Shown here: one piece after another, positions 57,042-64,000 of the stretch
Numbering within the stretch: the stretch's first letter is position 1
How the letters are laid out: each line of letters starts with the position of its first letter
Notes under the pieces: model-generated
Seen by the model: the letters and a program-made list of their open reading frames with translations, nothing else
The model's database searches: none
Told to the model about the DNA's origin: nothing
Program-made: the position numbers and the translations under genes
From: Hoeflea sp.
GTDB lineage: Bacteria; Pseudomonadota; Alphaproteobacteria; Rhizobiales; Rhizobiaceae
Direction of reading: 5' to 3'
Length of the DNA stretch: 64,000 nucleotides
NCBI GenBank assembly: GCA_019084245.1
Contig: JAHRFE010000026.1
Location: forward strand, 124,001 to 188,000

Positions 57042-57931
57042 AACACACCTCGCAGCCTGGCCACCATGCCGGCTATCCCTTCGAAGGCCTTCTCCTGGGG
57101 CATTTCGAAACCGGTCAGTCTCAGCAGATCCAGCACTTTCCGGCCCTGCGGGCTCGATCCCATATCAACCAGGGCCTCTTGCAGGGCCAGGGCCTTCTCC
57201 GTTCCCGCCATTTTCCGGCTTGTCGCAATCGGCGGAAACCCCAGCCACTTGGAACGGCGCAAGACCCTTGTCTGGGAAACAAGCGCGGGCTCCAGTTCCA
57301 GCATCACTTCCCAGACATAGCCGTCGACACTGCCGGATTGGGCCAGACTGGAGGCAACGGCGCGAATGACATTGCGATGGCCATAGGTGAACAGCGTCTT
57401 GCGGAAAAAGGTCTCCGGATCCAGACCATGCTCGAACATCAAGGTGCGGGTGACGAGAAACCCCGAATTGGAATCGGGATCGGAGAAGGCATGGATGTCG
57501 CCACGCAGATCGAGGACCGTTTCCGCATCCCGATCCGCCGCCACGATCAGATAGGATTGGTAGTACGGCTTTCCGTTCCAGGCCGGGATCGCGACCAGCT
57601 CAAGGTCGTCGCGGTACTGGATATAGGGGTAGCCGCAGATCCAGGCTGCGTCGAGCTGCCCCGACACCAATAGCGAGGTCACTTCCTGGTAGGTGCGCCG
57701 CGTGACCAGGTCCACGCTGTGGCCTGTTGCCGCTTCCAGATAGAGCTTCAACGCGTCCAGCAGCTGGATGTCATTGTTGAGAAAGACCGGAGTCAGTCCA
57801 AACCTGATCGCTGGCAAACCCGCCCGGGAAGCCTTGCTCGAACCAAATGCCAACGGAACGCACGCCCCGCCCGCGATAAAACGCCGGCGGGACAGGGCAA
57901 CGGCAAAACCTGACCGTCGATCCTGTGACAT
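57038..57931 (-). CDS. aioX: Periplasmic arsenite-binding protein AioX
   Basis: A 297-residue binding protein of the phosphate/phosphonate (PhnD-like) type. A Tat signal (SRRRFIAGGA) is at the N-terminus. The ATG at 57931 follows GGAGGAG; the GTG directly before it is less likely. A single Cys in the mature domain (AAWICGYPYI, Cys99) is at the place where AioX proteins have a cysteine required for the arsenite response. It is the first gene of aioXSR and starts the signalling chain that leads to aioBA expression. Confidence 0.93.
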   Translation of the reverse strand: MSQDRRSGFAVALSRRRFIAGGACVPLAFGSSKASRAGLPAIRFGLTPVFLNNDIQLLDALKLYLEAATGHSVDLVTRRTYQEVTSLLVSGQLDAAWICGYPYIQYRDDLELVAIPAWNGKPYYQSYLIVAADRDAETVLDLRGDIHAFSDPDSNSGFLVTRTLMFEHGLDPETFFRKTLFTYGHRNVIRAVASSLAQSGSVDGYVWEVMLELEPALVSQTRVLRRSKWLGFPPIATSRKMAGTEKALALQEALVDMGSSPQGRKVLDLLRLTGFEMPQEKAFEGIAGMVARLRGVL

Positions 57932-58302
57932 CACTCCTCCCCCGAGGCTTTGTACCGCGATAAGCCGGGCGCATTCAAATCAAACTTCGGGCAAAATGCG
58001 ATTGGCCATCGAATTCCTGATCAGATCCGGAAATGCATTTGTGTATATCGGCTCATGGAGAAGTCCAAGCAGATGCTCTCTAGCCTATTTGCCCTGACCG
58101 AACCGACCCGGGGCCGCCATCCGGATCTTGTCCGATGACGTTGCGCATTGGGTTAGCGAACGGATGGAGGGCTTCTGTCAAGGTCTCGCGGAAATGTTGT
58201 CAAAGCCAGAACGCGCCCCGACCGGCAACCAGACCGGCGGCCAGCAGCGCCCTGCTCGAAACCCTCGATCAGGATAATGAAAGCCGGCCAAGTTCATTCC
58301 GC
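57932..58302. other. 371-bp region between the ACP gene and aioX
   Basis: No gene is recognised here. It must contain the aioX promoter: on the minus strand TTGAAT (57973-57978) and TACAAA (57949-57954) are spaced by 18 bp, a weak candidate. No sigma-54 element was found, so aioXSR may be expressed constitutively at low level. No convincing terminator follows the ACP gene, so read-through from the upstream cassette into aioX cannot be excluded. Confidence 0.4.
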
Positions 58303-58548
58303 TCATTTCTGCCTGGTTGACAGATAGGTTGCAGCCTTGGCCGGCGTTTCGATCAGGACGTAATCATCCTCCGGGATATCCACTCCCAACCTTTCGTGCA
58401 GAGCCGCCACGAGGTTGAGCACATCCATGGAATCCAGTTCCAGATCATCCTGGAGCTGATCGTCCTGCCTGATTGTCGCAGGATCGAGGTCGGGCGCCAC
58501 CTTGACAAGTTCCTCGATGAACAGGGCGTAGAGCGTATCGTAAGTCAT
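58303..58548 (-). CDS. Free-standing acyl carrier protein
   Basis: An 81-residue acidic four-helix protein. The phosphopantetheine attachment site is Ser40 in LELDSMDVLNLV, a clear DSM motif. It is not the fatty-acid ACP AcpP by sequence (helix II differs and there is no fab context). Its start overlaps the stop of the E2 gene by 4 bases, so it is made together with an oxo-acid dehydrogenase. An ACP in such a place is unusual and suggests that the complex works on, or delivers to, an ACP-bound acyl group. Confidence 0.9.
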   Translation of the reverse strand: MTYDTLYALFIEELVKVAPDLDPATIRQDDQLQDDLELDSMDVLNLVAALHERLGVDIPEDDYVLIETPAKAATYLSTRQK

Positions 58549-59840
58549 AGGGCCTCCGGGGCTTGTAAAAGCTGGTCGATCTCGCTGAGGAAGCGGGCGC
58601 CGCGCCGGCCGTCGCTGGTCCGGTGATCCGCCGCAAGCGTCACCGCCACGGCCTGGCGGACCTGAACGGCGCTGCCCACGACCCGCGCCACCGCCCGCGG
58701 CGTTCCAAAGGTCACAAGCGCCACCTGCGGAGGATAGATCACCCCGCTCATCTGGTCGACGCCACGCTCGCCAAGGCTTGAGATGGTGATCGTGCCGCTG
58801 GTCATTTCCGAGGAGCGAAGCCGTCCCGCGCGGGCGCGGGCGACCAGGTCGCGCATGCCGGCCATCACCTCGGCCAAGGTCTTGTCCTCCGCCGCCGGGA
58901 TCGCCGGCGCAACCAGGCCGCCGCCGCGCAAAGCGACAGCGACACCTGCATTGACGGATTCAGAGGGACGGTAGACGCCCTGCTCGAAAGTGCCGTTCAA
59001 GCCGTCGACGGCTTTGGCGGCCAGAGCCGTGGCCTTGACGAACAACGCGCCCATCAGCAGCCGGTCGGCAGGGCCGACATCGGCATTCTTCGCCGCGAGC
59101 CATTCTGTGGCGTGTTGAAGGTCGACCTCATGGGTCATGTAATAATGCGGAATCTCCCGCTTGGACCGCGTCATGGCGGCGGCGATGCCCTGGCGCATGG
59201 CCTCGATATCAAAACCGCGCACGGGTTTTGTAAGCGAAACCGCCTCGATTGCCGGCGAAGCTGACGCCGGGACGATCGCGTGCTCTACATCGGCCAGGAC
59301 AATCGCGCCGCCGGGCCAGGTCCCGGTGACGCGGGTAAGATCGATCCCCTTCTCCGCCGCCAGGGCGCGTGCTGCGGGAGATGCGGCGATGCCCAGGCGT
59401 GCTGCGGCGGGAGCCGGCATCGGCGGCGCCGGGGGTGGCGGCACCGCCGCGGCTTCGGGCACGGGAGCCTGGGGTACTGGCGCGTGCGTCTCCGTGGCGG
59501 GAGGAACATCGGGTTCTGGCGCCTTTGGCTCCGGTTTGGCAGGTGTGGCGGGCGGAACAGCCTCCTGCACCAGGACCGGTTCTTGCGCCGGGGCCGGTTC
59601 TCCCGAGCCATCCCCGATCAAGGCCAGGGCGGCGCCAACGGGCAGCGTCGCGCCAAGCTCCGCCTCCAGCGACTGCACGATCCCGTCCTCGAAGATCTCG
59701 ATCTCGATTGCCCCCTTCTGGGTCTCGACCACGGCGACAACGTCGCCGCGATGGACCGCATCGCCGGGTTTGACCAGCCATTCGACGAGCTTGCCGTCCT
59801 CCATGTCGGCGCCAAGCGAAGGCATGACGAAGACGCTCAT
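58545..59840 (-). CDS. Dihydrolipoamide acyltransferase (E2) of an oxo-acid dehydrogenase complex
   Basis: A 431-residue E2 enzyme. Residues 1-80 form a lipoyl domain with the lipoylated Lys42 ([11 protein letters not shown]). A Pro/Ala/Glu-rich linker (80-145) leads to a peripheral-subunit-binding domain (about 147-185, [16 protein letters not shown]). The catalytic domain has the HxxxDG motif at His406-Asp410 (DHRTSDG). It is coupled by 4-base overlaps to the E1 gene before and the ACP gene after it. Its acyl specificity is unknown; pyruvate or a short branched oxo-acid is possible. Confidence 0.92.
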   Translation of the reverse strand: MSVFVMPSLGADMEDGKLVEWLVKPGDAVHRGDVVAVVETQKGAIEIEIFEDGIVQSLEAELGATLPVGAALALIGDGSGEPAPAQEPVLVQEAVPPATPAKPEPKAPEPDVPPATETHAPVPQAPVPEAAAVPPPPAPPMPAPAAARLGIAASPAARALAAEKGIDLTRVTGTWPGGAIVLADVEHAIVPASASPAIEAVSLTKPVRGFDIEAMRQGIAAAMTRSKREIPHYYMTHEVDLQHATEWLAAKNADVGPADRLLMGALFVKATALAAKAVDGLNGTFEQGVYRPSESVNAGVAVALRGGGLVAPAIPAAEDKTLAEVMAGMRDLVARARAGRLRSSEMTSGTITISSLGERGVDQMSGVIYPPQVALVTFGTPRAVARVVGSAVQVRQAVAVTLAADHRTSDGRRGARFLSEIDQLLQAPEAL

Positions 59841-61852
59841 TGACCCTTACCCTTACCCCGTCCCATCGCTGCGCGGGCCGCCGTGACAATATCGGCAATC
59901 TGGGGGATCGACGCCGCTTCGAGATGGGCGGGATAGGGGATCGGCACCTCCTTGGCGCAAACCCGGCCTAGTGGCGCATCGAGATGCCAGAACGCCTGTT
60001 CATTGATCCGGGCGATGATCTCGGCGGAAATCGAGCCGCTGCGCCAGCCCTCGTCGATCACCACCGCCCTCCGGGTCCGGGCCAGGGAGGCCATGATCGT
60101 GGCGTCGTCCAGCGGCCTGAGGCTGCGCAGGTCGATGACTTCCGCCTCGATGCCCTCGGCGGAGAGTTTCTCCGCCGCCTCCAGCGTCTTCCACAGCGAG
60201 CCGCCATAGGTGATCAGGCTCACGTCCCTGCCCTTTCGCCGGATGGCGGCGCGATCGATATCCACCGCCCCCGCCGCCTCGTCGAGCGCGCCGGTCATGT
60301 TGTAGAGCATCACGTTTTCGAAGATCAGCACCGGATCGGGATCCTGAAGCGCCGTCCAGAGCATGCCTCTCGCATCCTCGATCGTCGCCGGTGCCAGCAC
60401 CCGAAGCCCGGGGATATGGGCATACCAGCCCTCGAGGCTGTGCGAATGCTGCGCGGCGAGCTGCTTGCCCGCGCCGGTCGCCATCCGGATCACCAGCGGC
60501 ACGCCGAACTGACCGCCCGACATGTGGCGGATCGTGGCTGCGGTGTTCATGATCTGGTCGAGCGCCAGCAGGCTGAAATTGACCGTCATCAGCTCGACAA
60601 TGGGCCTCATGCCAACAGCGGCGGCGCCGATGCCGAAACCGGTGAAGCCCGATTCCGACAGCGGCGTATCGCGGATGCGGGCCTCGCCAAACTCCGCCAT
60701 CAGCCCCTTGGTCACGGCGTAGCAGCCGCCATAGGCCCCGACATCCTCACCCATGAGAAAGACCCGCTCGTCGCGGATCATGGCGTCGCGGATCGCCTGT
60801 TTGACCGCCTCGCGGTAGGTCACCTCCTGGGTCCGGCCCGAGGCTGCTGCGGCAACCGGCCGAGGCGCTGGCTCATCAGCCACGACGTGCCGCATCAGTG
60901 TCTCCACCGGCTCCCAGGTGCCTGCCTCGGCGAAGGCAACGGCTTCGGCGATTTCCGCCGCGACCTCGGCCTCGATGCGGGTGATGTCGCTGCCCTGGAG
61001 AAGGTGGTTTTCCAGCAGCCACCCCTGGAACCTTACAATGGGTCCCTGGGCGCGGAATCTGGCAACCTCTTCCTTGTCGCGATAGAGCTGCGCGTCAAAC
61101 ATGGAATGGGCGCGGAACCGGTAGGTGCGGCATTCGAGGAAATACGGCTTGCCGGTCTCGCGAATGCTGGCGATCGCCCGCCGGGCGGCGGCTTCCACCG
61201 CCACGACGTCCTGCCCGTCCACGACTTCCGAAACAATGCCGTAGGATGCTGCCTTGGCATGGATGTCGGTTTCCGATTCCGAACGGGCGAGCGCCGTGCC
61301 CATGGCATAGCCATTGTTTTCGCAGACAAACAGCGCCGGGACCTGCCACAGCTGCGCCAGATTCATCGTCTCGTGAAATTCCCCCTCCGCAACGGCCCCT
61401 TCCCCGAAGAAGCATACGGTAATGCCTGGCGCGCCGGACAGTTTGTCACCAAGCGCCAGACCGCCTGCCAGGGGCAGGCCGCCACCGACGATGGCATTTC
61501 CGCCGAAGAAATTCGTGGGCGCGTGGAACAGGTGCATGGAGCCGCCCCGCCCGCCCGAACAGCCCTCGGCCTTGCCGTACATCTCCGCCATGACCTCGGG
61601 CATGGGCACGCCGCGGGCCAGGGCCTGTCCGTGCTCGCGGTAGGTCGCCACAATCCGGTCGTCAGTGCCAAGCACAGGGATCACGCCCATGGCGATCGCC
61701 TCTTCGCCATCATAGAGATGGAGGAACCCGCGGATCTTCTGCTGGGTGTAGAGTTCGGCGCATTTGTCCTCGAACTGGCGGATGCGGATCATGCCCTTGA
61801 GCAATTCGGTAACATGGGCGTGGTTCAGGTGGGTCTTTTCGGTCTTGCTCAT
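59837..61852 (-). CDS. Fused E1 alpha/beta subunits of an oxo-acid dehydrogenase
   Basis: A 671-residue thiamine-diphosphate enzyme in which the alpha subunit (about 1-330) and beta subunit (about 342-671) of a pyruvate/acetoin-type dehydrogenase are joined by an Ala/Pro linker. The TPP motif is GEG-x-NN ([12 protein letters not shown] to CENN), with Glu for the usual Asp of GDG. The beta half has [12 protein letters not shown] and [15 protein letters not shown]. It should decarboxylate a 2-oxo acid and acylate the lipoyl arm of the E2. It overlaps acs and E2 by 4 bases each. No E3 (lipoamide dehydrogenase) gene is near. Confidence 0.93.
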   Translation of the reverse strand: MSKTEKTHLNHAHVTELLKGMIRIRQFEDKCAELYTQQKIRGFLHLYDGEEAIAMGVIPVLGTDDRIVATYREHGQALARGVPMPEVMAEMYGKAEGCSGGRGGSMHLFHAPTNFFGGNAIVGGGLPLAGGLALGDKLSGAPGITVCFFGEGAVAEGEFHETMNLAQLWQVPALFVCENNGYAMGTALARSESETDIHAKAASYGIVSEVVDGQDVVAVEAAARRAIASIRETGKPYFLECRTYRFRAHSMFDAQLYRDKEEVARFRAQGPIVRFQGWLLENHLLQGSDITRIEAEVAAEIAEAVAFAEAGTWEPVETLMRHVVADEPAPRPVAAAASGRTQEVTYREAVKQAIRDAMIRDERVFLMGEDVGAYGGCYAVTKGLMAEFGEARIRDTPLSESGFTGFGIGAAAVGMRPIVELMTVNFSLLALDQIMNTAATIRHMSGGQFGVPLVIRMATGAGKQLAAQHSHSLEGWYAHIPGLRVLAPATIEDARGMLWTALQDPDPVLIFENVMLYNMTGALDEAAGAVDIDRAAIRRKGRDVSLITYGGSLWKTLEAAEKLSAEGIEAEVIDLRSLRPLDDATIMASLARTRRAVVIDEGWRSGSISAEIIARINEQAFWHLDAPLGRVCAKEVPIPYPAHLEAASIPQIADIVTAARAAMGRGKGKGQ

Positions 61853-63588
61853 GACTCATCCGTCTCCAGCGTGGAAATGTCGCCTTCGGGCAGGCCAAGT
61901 TCGCGCGCCTTGAGCAGGCGGCGCATGATCTTGCCCGATCGCGTCTTTGGCAGGGTCTTGCGGAATTCGACCGTGCGCGGGGCCACCGCCGGACCCAGTT
62001 TCTTGCGGGCATGGCCCCTAATCGATTTCTCAAGCTCGTCGGAGGGTTCGTAGCCGGGATTGAGCGAGACATAAGCCTTGACGACCTCGCCAGCCGTCTC
62101 GTCGGGCAGGCCGATCACGCCGGCCTCGGCGACCGCCTCGTGCTCGATCAACGCGCTCTCCACCTCGAACGGCCCGATCAGGTGGCCGGAGGACTTGATC
62201 AGGTCGTCGGCGCGGCCGACGAACCAGAAATAGCCATCCTCATCCTTGAGCGCCAGGTCGCCGGAGATGTACCAGTCGTCCACGAAACACTTCTTGTAGC
62301 GCGCCTCTTCATGCAGGTAGGCCCTCATCATCGAAGGCCAGCCGGCTTTCAGCGCGAGATCGCCGATCTCTCCCGGCTTGCAGGGCCTGATGCCGCCATC
62401 CTCGCGGTTGAGAATCTCAGCCTCTATTCCAGGCAGCGGACGGCCCATGGAGCCCGGCTTGATGTCCATGTCGAGCGTGTTGGCGATCATGATGCCACCG
62501 GTTTCGGTCTGCCACCAATTGTCGTGAAACGGCAGGCCGAAGGTCTCGCTGCCCCAGACGACGGCCTCCGGATTGAGTGGCTCACCGACGCTGGCGAGGA
62601 AACGCAGCGAGGAGAAATCATATCTGGCGGCGGCCTCCTTGCCGGCCCGCATCATCATGCGGATGGCAGTGGGGGCGGTGTACCAGACCTCGACCTTCTC
62701 GCGCTCGATCGTCGCGTACCAGCGCTCAAGATCGAACTCGGCCTCGTCGATGATCAGCGTTGCGCGGTGCACGAGTGGCGCGATGATGCCATAGGAAGTG
62801 CCCGTGACCCAGCCGGGGTCGGCCGTGCACCAGTAGATGGCGCCGGGCCTGAGTTCGAGCGCGTAGCGGCCCGTCGCGGCATGATTGAGCACGGCATGAT
62901 GGACATGAACAGCGCCCTTGGGGCGACCCGTGGTGCCCGAGGTGAAGTGAATCAGCGCCTCGTCCTCGGGACGCGTCGGAACAGCCTCGAAGCCGGGCGA
63001 GGCTTCCTGCATGGCGGGATCGAGCGCGACACAGCCTTCGGGCGCTGTCTCGCCGACAATCAGCACGAGCCGCATCGAGGGGATGTCCCGGATCCAGGGC
63101 TCGATCTTGCGCCGGTAAATCGCCTCGGTGGTGACGAGAGCATTGGCCTGCCCGATTTCCATCCGGGTCCGGATCGGTTCAGGTCCGAAGGCCGAGAACA
63201 AAGGCGTGAAGGTCATCCCGGCCTTCAGCGTGCCAAGCGCCGCATGGAAGACCTCGGGCTGTCGACCGAGCAGCGAAAACACCCGGTCGCCGCGGCCAAG
63301 CCCATGGCTGGCCAGCACCGACGCGAACCGCGCTGATGCGACGCTGAGGTCGGCATAGCTCAGATCCAGACGCTCGCCCGACTTGCCGAGCCACCGAAGC
63401 GCCGTGACGGACCCGAAACCATGCGCGACATGCCGGTCTACAGCTTCATAGGCGATATTGATCGCCCCGCCGGGAAGCCCGTCGAGCAGTTCCTTCTCGA
63501 TTTTTTCCCAGGAAAAAGCGGCGCGAACTCCGGACGTGAGTTCAGCAGTCGCACGAAGCGTCTCCGGCTTGATGATGGTCTCCCACAT
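61849..63588 (-). CDS. acsA: Acetyl-CoA synthetase-like acyl-adenylating ligase
   Basis: A 579-residue AMP-forming ligase, shorter than typical Acs (about 650) and closer to the AcsA type. The motifs [12 protein letters not shown] (P-loop), [27 protein letters not shown] and the C-terminal catalytic Lys in [11 protein letters not shown] are intact. The ATG at 63588 has GGAGG upstream; 21 further codons upstream are open but unconvincing. It is the first gene of the ligase-E1-E2-ACP cassette, so it may activate acetate or another acid for, or from, that pathway. Confidence 0.9.
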   Translation of the reverse strand: MWETIIKPETLRATAELTSGVRAAFSWEKIEKELLDGLPGGAINIAYEAVDRHVAHGFGSVTALRWLGKSGERLDLSYADLSVASARFASVLASHGLGRGDRVFSLLGRQPEVFHAALGTLKAGMTFTPLFSAFGPEPIRTRMEIGQANALVTTEAIYRRKIEPWIRDIPSMRLVLIVGETAPEGCVALDPAMQEASPGFEAVPTRPEDEALIHFTSGTTGRPKGAVHVHHAVLNHAATGRYALELRPGAIYWCTADPGWVTGTSYGIIAPLVHRATLIIDEAEFDLERWYATIEREKVEVWYTAPTAIRMMMRAGKEAAARYDFSSLRFLASVGEPLNPEAVVWGSETFGLPFHDNWWQTETGGIMIANTLDMDIKPGSMGRPLPGIEAEILNREDGGIRPCKPGEIGDLALKAGWPSMMRAYLHEEARYKKCFVDDWYISGDLALKDEDGYFWFVGRADDLIKSSGHLIGPFEVESALIEHEAVAEAGVIGLPDETAGEVVKAYVSLNPGYEPSDELEKSIRGHARKKLGPAVAPRTVEFRKTLPKTRSGKIMRRLLKARELGLPEGDISTLETDES

Positions 63589-63820
63589 CGGCAATCCTCC
63601 CTGACTGCCAGTATTGCGGCAGCCGGGGCAGACCACATTGATGCACATCAAGGAAACATATCATCGGCCGGATATGCGGCCCGATACCCGGTGTCGAATT
63701 GCGTGACAATCCAGCGATCGCGGGCCGATTTCGACAAACGAGCAAACAGGGCTGCAGCGCCCTGCTGGCACAGGGTGCCGGAAATGATTGTCTGGAGGCC
63801 CACCGGCTCATGAGCCGGCC
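63589..63820. promoter_or_regulatory. Upstream region of the acs-E1-E2-ACP cassette with stacked palindromes
   Basis: Three perfect dyads occur within 72 bp: CAGGGC-N6-GCCCTG (63747-63764), GGCAC-AGG-GTGCC (63767-63779) and the 16-bp palindrome CCGGCTCATGAGCCGG (63803-63818). The last lies just after the SPOR-like gene stop and may form a small hairpin at its mRNA end; the first two are candidate operators. No clear -35/-10 was assigned. Confidence 0.4.
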
Positions 63821-64000
63821 TCATTCACCCAGATACTTCGCATTTTTTACATAGGCATCCGGAAAGCACTTCCGCGCTTGTTTCAGCATGCTGTCGGCAA
63901 CCGATTTGCTCTCGAATGCGCCAATGACGAAAACATTGTATCCTGATCTGAAGCCGCTGAATTTGGCAGAGAGATCGTTGAAGACGGCAAGGCCGCAACG
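63821..64000 (-). CDS. C-terminal fragment of a SPOR-like domain protein
   Basis: The minus-strand frame is open from the window edge to a TGA at 63821-63823 and gives 59 residues. The segment YNVFVIGAFESKSVADSML and the end FPDAYVKNAKYLGE look like the last beta-alpha repeat of a SPOR-type (peptidoglycan-binding) domain. The beginning of the gene is outside the window, so the full architecture and role are unknown. Confidence 0.6.
   Translation of the reverse strand, partial: RCGLAVFNDLSAKFSGFRSGYNVFVIGAFESKSVADSMLKQARKCFPDAYVKNAKYLGE

Noticed and set aside
57932-58060. Sigma-54-like TGGC ... TTTTGC upstream of aioX
   Set aside because: The GG and GC dinucleotides are 13 bases apart, where 10 is required for a -24/-12 promoter.

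Overview
The window looks like chromosomal DNA of a high-GC alphaproteobacterium of the order Hyphomicrobiales (rhizobial group). The markers are ChvE/GguA/GguB with a divergent GbpR-type regulator, phosphatidylcholine synthase (Pcs), an ALAS-type HemA, an IalB-family protein, the mfd-sdhE-recG neighbourhood, and an aioXSRBA arsenite oxidase locus of the kind described in Agrobacterium and Rhizobium. A genus cannot be fixed from the sequence alone. No insertion sequence, prophage, CRISPR array or rRNA gene was seen.

Layout. 1-3914: sugar-binding/uptake operon chvE-gguA-gguB (gguB cut by the window edge) with divergent gbpR. 3943-11498: pbpC plus a very large alpha-2-macroglobulin-like protein. 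11851-16726: a BigR/SqrR-like ArsR regulator, hemA, and a divergent polyamine-catabolism pair (puuA-like, spuC-like). 16978-21680: a nucleoside-type BMP ABC importer. 21985-25340: probable operon DUF2182-DUF1326-pcs-quinone oxidoreductase. 25433-31599: UbiH-family hydroxylase, AEC carrier, hspQ, IalB protein, orphan peptide-type binding protein, DsbA-family protein. 31617-43592: housekeeping block mfd, sdhE, recG, DUF502, glmS, glmU, an EamA transporter and a CcdA-like protein. 44023-44098: tRNA-Lys(UUU). 44259-50897: a PotABCD-type ABC importer with an Asp/Glu/hydantoin racemase and a GNAT protein, with divergent GntR regulator. 51109-57931: aioA, aioB, aioR, aioS, aioX. 58303-63588: a tightly coupled cassette of acetyl-CoA synthetase-like ligase, fused E1 alpha/beta, lipoyl E2 and a free-standing acyl carrier protein. 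63821-64000: tail of a SPOR-like protein.

How the parts work together. AioX (periplasmic arsenite sensor), AioS (histidine kinase) and AioR (sigma-54 activator) should switch on aioBA; a sigma-54 -24/-12 element lies directly upstream of aioB. A second element, matching the sigma-54 consensus at every defined base, lies upstream of the PotA-like gene, and the same intergenic region carries a perfect 18-bp palindrome of the type bound by GntR/FCD repressors. That importer is therefore probably under dual control. The most unusual unit is the ligase-E1-E2-ACP cassette: four genes with 4-base start/stop overlaps, no E3 gene, and a dedicated ACP, which suggests an oxo-acid dehydrogenase complex whose acyl product may be handed to an ACP. 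Its substrate is not evident. The DUF2182/DUF1326 pair with cysteine-rich motifs is a second uncharacterised unit.
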